Shown here: positions 56,863-64,000 of the stretch, in pieces
Position numbering within the stretch: the stretch's first letter is position 1
How the letters are laid out: each line of letters begins with the position of its first letter
Position numbers and translations under genes: made by a program
Assembly (NCBI GenBank): GCA_019925795.1
Contig: CM034310.1
Location: forward strand, 11,361,208 to 11,425,207
Direction of reading: 5' to 3'
DNA length: 64,000 bases
Source of the DNA: Dendrobium chrysotoxum
Lineage: Eukaryota; Streptophyta; Magnoliopsida; Asparagales; Orchidaceae
Notes under the pieces: generated by a model
Told to the model about the DNA's origin: nothing
The model's database searches: none
The model's input: only the letters and a program-made list of their open reading frames with translations

Positions 56863-57009
56863 CCATTGTTTTGCTATTTTGTCAGGACCACAGAATCAAT
56901 CCCACAGTCGATTAGCCCGTCCGACTCAATCAGAGCCATTGATCCAAATCGCAGGCAATCCAACGGCTCTATCGTTTCACTAACGCGAATAAGTTACGCG
57001 TCATTTTTC

Positions 57010-57062
57010 GCACAATCATTTCCAATGATTGCACAGCAGCGCATGCATTGGCAATGATTGCC
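57010..57062. other. CAATGATTGC inverted repeats, 3' LTR copy
   Basis: Counterpart of 3408-3457, with the second palindrome partly decayed (GCATGCATTGGCAATGATTGC). Confidence 0.55.
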
Positions 57063-57119
57063 TGGAACTGCGGAGTGAACCCGAAGCCGCCGTATGTCCA
57101 CTGCGCCACCACCGCCGCC

Positions 57120-57425
57120 GTATTTTAATATTTAAAATTCTCTTTTTTTAATAGTTTTTATTTCATATTACATTAAAAATTAATTTAAAATTATTTTTTA
57201 AAATTAAAAATATATGTATTATATATCAAATTTCTTAGAAAAATATTACCTTTAATTTAAAAATATAATTAGTTTAAAATCTCAATTATATTTTTAAAAA
57301 TTATTTTAAATAGTAATTATCTATAATATTTAATTAATAAATAAATATAAATTATCAAAACATATTTTATTAAATTCTCTTTATTATTATTACTTAAAAA
57401 GATTTTATGTTATTTCATATTATAG

Positions 57426-57482
<57 letters not shown>

Positions 57483-58200
57483 TTCCTTATTATTATTATT
57501 ACTATTAATACCATTTAGATTATTATTATTAATATTTGCAAAATTATTTTAATATATCAGAGAATTTATTTTTGGTATTTAATTTTAAATTAATAGACAT
57601 TTTCCTTTTTTAAATTATTCCAATTAATTAATTACTTAAATTACCTAATCAATAATTAATTAATTAAGGTTTAATTATTTTCCCAAAAAATTTATTTTAT
57701 TAAATTATTTAAAAAAAATCAGAGGGTAATTTATTATTTAAATATTAAATATTAATTATTCCCTTATTTTAAATTATTTTAATTAATTACTTTAATTCAT
57801 TTAATGAATAATTAATTTAAAATTTGAACATTTTATTAAATTAAAAAAAATTACTATTATATCTTAAATTATTTTAAAATTCTAGAACTTTAATACTTTT
57901 TTTAATTTCATTTAATAATTATTATTTAAAAAAAAATAATTATTTTAATTTATTTTTTTAAAATCCCTTTTAATTATTTCAAAACTTTGATAATTCATAA
58001 TAAATTCATTTTAAATCAAATTTTGATGCATAATACCTTAAATTTGTTAAAAAATATGAATTTTAATATAAAATTATTTTTAGAAACTTTAAATTTATTT
58101 TTATGACTGATATCTGTATTATTAAATTATTTGACTATTTAAATAATATCTAAATAATTAATATATCAAATATTTTGAAATTACAATATTATTTTTTTTA
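57120..58200. repeat. AT-rich tract, 3' LTR copy
   Basis: Counterpart of 3513-4615. Includes a (TTA)n microsatellite at 57427-57482, longer than in the 5' LTR. Confidence 0.8.
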
Positions 58201-59645
58201 TTCCTTTTCCAACTCTCCTTGGGGTGGCCAGAGGATCTCTCATCTATACATATGTATTTAAATTGAATTATTTTGAATTATCTTATTTTAAACTTATGTA
58301 TTTACTTCTTAATATTTATGTATTTTAAAATTATTTTAAAATTACATATTATTAAATCCCTTTAATTTTAGGAGATCCACTTCATGGAATTTTAAACATA
58401 TGCTATGTATATATAGATCATTCATGTGGGAAGGATTAGTGAATGATTGAGCTCCAATCATTCACTAATTACTTCATTAGTCTCATTTAATTAGTGTGTA
58501 GTAGTCCTTGCATGTGTAGGTTGCACCAGCACCTAGCCTAGGCTCTCCTAGATCTAAGGACTTGGTATATTTATATTTGTCTTGCATTTCCCTTATGTTA
58601 CCTTAAGGGTTAGTTTCAAACATTGATTTAAAACCTACTTAATGTAGTGACACCCTAAGGACAATAATTAATGACCTCTCTAGTGAACTTAGAGAAATTC
58701 TAAGAGTTAGGGTATACCTCCAAATTACTTGTAACTTGAAATATTTAAACTTAGTGAAATCCTAAACCCATTAGAATTTTATAGGAATTTTTGGGAGCCT
58801 TTAAACCCTTTAATTAATAAACTCTAATTTCCCCCTTAATTAAACCTTGAAAATTTCAAAAAATTGTAATAAATCCATTTTAACTCCAAAAATTACAAAT
58901 AATATGTCAAACTCTTGAGAATTTAGTCTTTAATCTAAGAAAATTAAAACCCCTTTAATTGGACTTTAACCTAAACCTTAATCTAATTTTAATTAAAAAT
59001 TACCTTTTAATTAAATTAAATAATTAAAAATTATTAAAAATTCTAAATTTTTTCCAAACACTTGGGAACTCTCCATTGGGTCATTCTTGACCTTTGGAGG
59101 TGATTCCAAGAGGTTTGGAGCTGATTTAGATCAAATTCCCTAAAACAGCCCTTAATTAAATAATTTCGATAATTCATTAAATGCCCAAACTTCAAAAATT
59201 CATAACTAATTCTAGAAAATTACAAATTAGGAAAACTAAAAAGCATTCAACTCATATTAAAATCTAGTATTTATTAAATATATTAGAGTTTCAGAAACTA
59301 ACTTAAATCAGAAGTCAACAATCCGGTCAAACTCAAGTCAAATTAGGTCAAAACTTAAAAAATTCATAACTTAATGTAGAAAAATCCAAATTGAGCATGC
59401 TTATAGTCTAACTAGTTGGGTTTATGTCTATTATTTTACAAAAAATTTAACTATTCATGAGTCACTCTTAATTAAAAAGTTAACTTTTGGTCCATTTGAC
59501 ATAGCAGGTAGGTTGACCGTAAACCTTCTAAAATTCATTAACTCAACCTAAACTTCAGATAACATTATCCAAAGCTTTAAGTTAACTTCCTAGCCTAATA
59601 ATAAATCAATTAATACACCTCCTCTTTTAATCTCTAACTAACTAA

Positions 59646-60773
59646 TCAAGTCATCCTCTGATCATCAATGAAGGCGGTCTTCTTGTTCCTAAAAAGCAAA
59701 TTGAAGTTGAAGGTAAAGGTAAAGATGTGTTAGTTGATTGCTCTGTTAAAACCCCAAAGGAATCTGGAGGGTTTCAAGATGCGCTGGTTATTTGTAAATC
59801 CAGTATTAAGGCATCATCTTCTTATGGAATGGGTATAGTATCAGGTAAAGATGGGAATGCTAATCATGGTAGTGTTGGAGTGTCGGAGCTAGATTGTATG
59901 GAATCTTCTATTTCAAGAGCCATAATTTGCCACAATCCACAGGGTTCGATAAACAAGCTGTTAGATGATGGCGAAATTATTAATTCTTATATTATGGATA
60001 TGGTGGCAATCTTAAATCAGCCACTTTCTGATCTGGAGATGGTCTATAACAATGTTTCTGGAGAACTGGGTAATTGCAATACCACAAAGGTTCAGCTGGA
60101 GGCTCCCATTCAAAAGCCTAGCAATGAGAGGACAAATGTGTGGATTAAGAAATCAAATATTAAAGTGGCAGATTTACATTTGGGGGAGAATTTCATTGTA
60201 GATGATTCAGTGGTGAAGCTACATGCTGAGAATGAATTGGAGAACTCTAATAAACTTAGTAAAGCCCTGGTAATCAAAGTTTTTGGAGATAACATCCCTT
60301 TCCATATCATAAGCTTAGAATTGAAGAGGCAATGGTCTATTATTGTCAAATTCCATTTGACCTTGCTTGGTAAGGGCTGGGTGTTGTGTGCATTCCATGA
60401 TTCTGAGGCATTAGAGAAGGTCTTAGAGGATGGTCCATGATATGTCAATGGGCATATCATTGGATTGGATAGATGGTCACCTTCTTTCTTGCCTACTTCG
60501 TTGAAAGGTTTTACTGCTCCCATTTGGATTCGAATGCCGAATCTTCCTTTACAATGCTGGGATGAAATCAACGTGTAGGATTGCTTCCATGGTGGGCACT
60601 CCTTATCTCATTGATGGTAACATGTTCCAATAGGGGAGAAGAGAATTTGTGAGGATTTGTGTGCGGGTTAAGCTTGATGGCAATCTTCCTTTGGGAGTTT
60701 GGGTGGAAGGCACCTTAGGTAAATTCTTTCAAGCCATTGAATATGAGAGGCTGCCTATATTCTGTCTCAGGTG
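59646..60773 (+). pseudogene. LINE (L1-type) ORF1 fragment with DUF4283
   Basis: Plus-strand fragment, 5' and 3' truncated. The open frame at about 59663-60440 holds the DUF4283 domain typical of plant L1 gag-like ORF1: KALVIKVFGDNIPFHIISLE near 60260, HDSEALEKVLEDGP near 60400, then TGA and, in the same frame, VNGHIIGLDRWSP near 60445, with PIWIRMPNLPLQCWDE near 60525. After a frame change REFVRICVRVKL and the start of a zinc knuckle (LPIFCLRC near 60760) follow. Cut there by element D. It interrupts the 3' LTR of element A; no reverse transcriptase part is in the window. Confidence 0.8.
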
Positions 60774-62626
60774 TGAAAGTCCGAGATGCGCCAAGAGGGG
60801 GGGGGGGGGTGAATTGGTATTTTAAAAATTTAAACCTAAATAGGAGTTCTAATTTTTTGGTGTTGTTTTTTCAATAGCAATTTAATAAGTAGAATGCGGA
60901 AGCTAATAGTTCATTCACAACAACGAACTAGGTGACACAATTTGTAAATTTCACAATACAAGATCAAGATCAAACTTTTCACCAAATAATTAAAAATAAT
61001 AAATAAAATGAGTGAAAAGTAAAGAGCGGTAAAAACAGAAAAAGCACACCAGAGATTTTTATAGTAGTTCGGTCACTTGACCTACGTCCACTCCCCAGAG
61101 TCCTCCACTCTGGGATTTGCACTACTAAAAGTTGACTCTCCTTTTGCTCCCACAGCAAGGCGGAGAAGCCTTTACAAGACTCACTTTCACCTTCATCGAT
61201 GTGGCGAAATACCAAACGCTATGTCACCCTTCTGGTGACGGCAGCGGACCTTCTCCTTTTTCTCCCTCCTTGAGACAGCAGAGTACCTTGATGATGTTGA
61301 TCTTGAAGCCTCTCTTCCCTAGAGAACTTTCCCAAGACTCCCCAAAGCCATAAGAGGAGCAAAGCATGCAGCTAGCTTGGAGCCACCGTGTGATCCCCTC
61401 ACACTCCTTCTCCCTCACGCTCAAGCTCACCATCACTTTCCTCTCACAAGCCCTAAATCTCTCCAAAGAAAACTTCTCTCTCAAGAGTCCCTTCCTCTCT
61501 CAATGCCTCTCACAGTAAGAAGACAGACCAACAACCCTCAATTGAAACATTAAAGTTCTTTTTAAATCAGGCTTCAAAAAACCTTAAAAATTTTAACTTT
61601 TTTGTCTCTGTTCGTATAGTACAATATAAAATTATACAGTACGATCGGTTCAAATACAGCTTCATCCAGTATGAGCACAGACAAACAGTTCTCGAATTCT
61701 CTAAATATCATATTGTATGATATGTATATCATACAGGACGATCATGTTGTTTTCAATTGTTCGTACAGGATGATCTGTGGGACAAGCAAATTCGTCTCTG
61801 ACAATCATCCAGTACTGCACTATTTATACAGTACGACTAGTTCATTTTCAAGCTATCGTCCAGTACGATATGAATATCATCCAGGACGAATAGAATAAAA
61901 AACCTTGGTTTCGTCTAGTACGGTCAAAAGGATGAATGAAATCATCTCTGACTATCGTACGGTACGATATAATATCATACAGTACGATCTAATTTAATTA
62001 AGAAACCAAAGTTTTATTCCTGATACGGGAGATAATTTTGGTAAGTATTCAAATAACCGTACAGTACAATCTGGATCGTATAATATGAATAGTTCACAAA
62101 ATCAAAATTATAAACTTACCAAACTTATTCTGGCAGCTAGGGTTTTTCAATTGAACCTCATCGTACAGTACGATTACCATCGTATAGTACGATTACCATC
62201 ATACAGTATGATTACCATCGTACAGTACGATTAGGTTACAAAACTAATCGTCTGGAAATAGTCGTTAGCCTGAGTATTAATGATCAGAGTACGATTAAAA
62301 ATCATACAGTACGATAAGTTTGTAAAAAAAATTTAACCTGAAAATAAATCTCCCTCTGTGTGTGTGCATGGTTGCTCCTATTATATACATGCTTTTGTGG
62401 CAGACTCAAGAAAATAAAAAAATAAAAATAAAAATTACAAGTTTTTTAATATCATATTCTACCCAGTTTAAGTCTCCAGCAACCTTGAGCAATGTGTATC
62501 TGACCTGAAATGTAAGTGCTCATAGATAAAGATAAACATTTGTACTCTTAAAGGAAGTCCATATAAATTCAGTAAGTATTAGTTGTCACCATCAAAATTA
62601 AGTGCTCGGGATCCTGGATTTCAATA
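60774..62626 (-). repeat. Element D downstream (3') LTR
   Basis: About 1853 bp. Shares GTAGTTCGGTCACTTGACCTA, CTCCCACAGCAAGGCGGAGA and the palindrome architecture with the other LTRs. The inner end reads ...TTTCAATA before the polypurine tract, so the CA end seems changed to TA. A GATTTAAAAAG TATA-like sequence (minus) is near 61563. Confidence 0.85.
61615..62320. repeat. Palindrome array in element D LTR, changed arms
   Basis: The palindrome is mostly ATCGTAC-A-GTACGAT here (62160-62174, 62218 and others), with ATCATAC-A-GTATGAT at about 62199 and some ATCGTCC-A-GTACGAT. Four copies are in tandem with a period of 19-20 bp at 62159-62235. Confidence 0.9.
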
Positions 62627-62645
62627 ATCTCTCCCTTTTTGATGG
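62627..62645 (-). promoter_or_regulatory. Polypurine tract of element D
   Basis: ATCTCTCCCTTTTTGATGG on the + strand, next to the LTR. Confidence 0.75.
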
Positions 62646-62825
62646 TGCCAAATAATATTTTCTGATGGCCATAATTATTATGTCTTCCTTAGCTCCCCCT
62701 CAGAAGGATAATTTATTTTAAAATAGGAGGAGAAATTTTTTTTATAACAAACAGAGTAAACATAACAAGAGCAACATATAAACAACTGATATCTTTAATA
62801 ATAAGGACGGAACAACACAGAAACG

Positions 62826-62855
62826 TCTCCCCCTTTTGACAGCACCAAAAAGGGA
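62826..62855 (-). promoter_or_regulatory. Second polypurine tract with inverted repeat, element D
   Basis: TCTCCCCCTTTTG faces CAAAAAGGGA across a short centre; the same design as in B, C and E. Confidence 0.65.
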
Positions 62856-62943
62856 AGAATAACAAGTACAAATAAGAATAAAAAGCAACTACAAAGATAA
62901 GTAACTAATAAAAGAAAATTACAACACAAGCAAACTAAAATAT

Positions 62944-64000
62944 TCAAAATTTGGGATCCTTATCCATAGGTGGTGGTGGAGGTTGTGGAACCACTTGAAA
63001 GTATTGATGGAGGGACACGAATTGATGATCGATGGAGGTGAAGCGCTGCCCAAACCATTTCATATCACTTTCATGCTATTGATGTTGTTGAGCAATGTGG
63101 GAATCTAGCCTAGTTTTCAATCAATCAAGGCATTGAATAATGTCATCGTGAGGGTAGGCAGGATTGGCAGGTCCTGGCGAGTGTATTGGTGGTGGTGGAG
63201 GTGCGTCGGCAGGACCAGCAGCCTCTTCTTCATCAAAATTAGGATCAGCATGAGTGGCCCCCCGATGGAATAAGATACGAAAAGAGGCATCTGAATAAAA
63301 GATAGGGAGATCATCTGGAGGTAGAGGATAATAAAGTTGATATTTAGCATCTAGGATATAGCCTACGACATGTCCTAAAGGAAGATTTAGTTTTCTTCGA
63401 GCACTTGGATATCGGAAAGCAGACAAGGTATGGATATAATCAAAAATCATTTGAGCTTCATTTAACTTGGTGCCTGACATTATTAGGTAAGTGACCACAG
63501 ACAGCAGTGGAGTAATATGTATGCGGTTTCCAGCTTTGGGTATTATGGATGTGTGAAGAACATGCTGGATAACACGTGTATTTTGATTAAGGGTTTGGAC
63601 AAGGGGCAGGTATTGATTGGATGGGAAATTTCTAAGGGTCATGTTGACTGAGGTCCAATCATAATCATTGGTGAGCATACCTTGGGGACGAGGGCCTTCA
63701 GTGGATAGGCCAATGTGTTCAGCTATGTCGTTTACGGTGATAACGACATGCTGTTTGCATACATAGGAGGTAAAGGTGGTACACTCTTGGTTGATTTTTA
63801 GATTTGCAAGAAATTCAAAAAGAAGTTCAAAGTGGAAGGGAAATGCTAGAGTTAACAGAAATTGAAGAGTGGTGGAGGCGAAAAGATTCATCACCTCAAA
63901 GTTCAGAGCCGCTTGATTTAACATGCGAGACGGGATGATTTTGGCTTTTTTTAATTTATTTTATGCTTTCTCATTGGCAGCGGAGAGAAAGCGATCGTCG
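62944..64000 (-). pseudogene. Element D env-like gene, C-terminal part
   Basis: Minus strand; continues past the window end at its N-terminus. One frame covers the whole stretch with three internal stops: TAA near 63960, TGA at 63118-63120, TAG near 63070. The 267-codon open part (63924-63121) contains LLTLAFPFHFELLFEFLA, a QHVVITVNDIAEHIGL segment, VQTLNQNTRVIQHVL, RIHITPLLSVVTYLIMSG and LNLPLGHVVGYILDAKYQLY. The tail after the stops reads MKWFGQRF then PPPPPMDKDPKF. The core resembles the plant 'putative plant transposon protein' family. It lies between pol (outside) and the 3' LTR. No clear membrane segment or signal peptide, so a true envelope role is not supported. Homologous to 11944-13059. 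Confidence 0.7.

Larger units (their letters stand above)
55843..59645 (+). mobile_element. Element A 3' LTR, truncated by the LINE
   Basis: Starts TGTTGACC, the same as the solo LTR at 25664 read on the minus strand. Collinear with the 5' LTR (2278-4938, then 29777-30900) without element B, so it shows the undisturbed B insertion site near 58526. TATA box 56330-56337, hairpin 56825-56862, palindromes 57010-57062, AT-rich tract 57120-58200. Homology stops near 59645 (CTAACTAACTAA), where LINE sequence begins. Confidence 0.8.
60774..64000 (-). mobile_element. Element D: Sirevirus-like retrotransposon, partial
   Basis: Minus-strand element, cut by the window end. LTR 60774-62626, polypurine tract 62627, second tract 62826, env-like gene 62944-64000. 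pol, gag, PBS and the other LTR must lie beyond 64000. It is inserted in the LINE zinc-knuckle codons; the left flank AGGTG (60769-60773) would be the target duplication. The LTR is clearly related to B, C and E (TGAAAGT...; AAGAGGGGGG...TGAATTGG) but the most diverged. Confidence 0.85.

Noticed and set aside
63117..63350. 77-codon frame overlapping the env-like gene
   Set aside because: Alternative frame of the same strand; the 267-codon frame has the homology to element B.

Overview
The window is a plant nuclear genome segment made of nested retrotransposons. I found no host gene, rRNA, tRNA or CRISPR array. The evidence for a plant is Ty1/copia and Ty3/gypsy polyproteins of plant types, primer-binding sites matching plant initiator tRNA-Met, an L1-type LINE gag (DUF4283 plus zinc knuckle), very long LTRs and a CT satellite. 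The stacking of elements suggests a large-genome angiosperm; the species cannot be told from this sequence.

Layout. (1) 1-2277 is a CT-rich tandem array with a unit of about 550 bp. (2) 2278 to about 59645 is one very large Ty3/gypsy element, element A, on the + strand. It resembles the Tat/Ogre lineage: giant LTRs, an archaeal-type second RNase H, and tandem repeats in its 3' untranslated region. Its 5' LTR lies at 2278-4938 and 29777 to about 33.3 kb, its decayed coding region at 33.8-42.6 kb, its repeat-rich 3' region at 42.6-43.5 and 53.3-55.8 kb, and its 3' LTR starts at 55843. (3) Element B (4939-29776, minus strand), an old Sirevirus-like copia element with an env-like gene remnant, sits in the 5' LTR of A. 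(4) Element C (6084-11410, minus), a gag-only Sirevirus-like element, sits in B's LTR. (5) A solo LTR of 8760 bp related to A (16905-25664, minus) sits in B's pol gene. (6) Element E (43508-53312, minus), a young and apparently complete Sirevirus-like element with near-identical 1.7-kb LTRs and intact gag and pol reading frames, sits in the 3' region of A. (7) A LINE fragment (59646-60773) interrupts A's 3' LTR, and element D (60774 to beyond 64000, minus), another Sirevirus-like element with an env-like gene, interrupts the LINE. Insertions B, C, E and the solo LTR have terminal TG...CA (CA mutated in places) and 5-bp target duplications, so the order of events can be read: A, then B, then C and the solo LTR; E is recent.

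The most interesting structure is a dense array of 15-bp palindromes (type ATCGTCC-A-GGACGAT) upstream of the TATA-like box in every Sirevirus-like LTR here. In D both arms have changed together to ATCGTAC-A-GTACGAT. In B a second copy of the same arrangement (palindromes, then a CTATTTAA box) lies inside the element immediately upstream of the env-like gene, which suggests a dedicated internal promoter. The gypsy LTRs have their own conserved hairpins and paired W-box-like palindromes.

All coordinates were read by eye. No alignment, homology search or folding was run.
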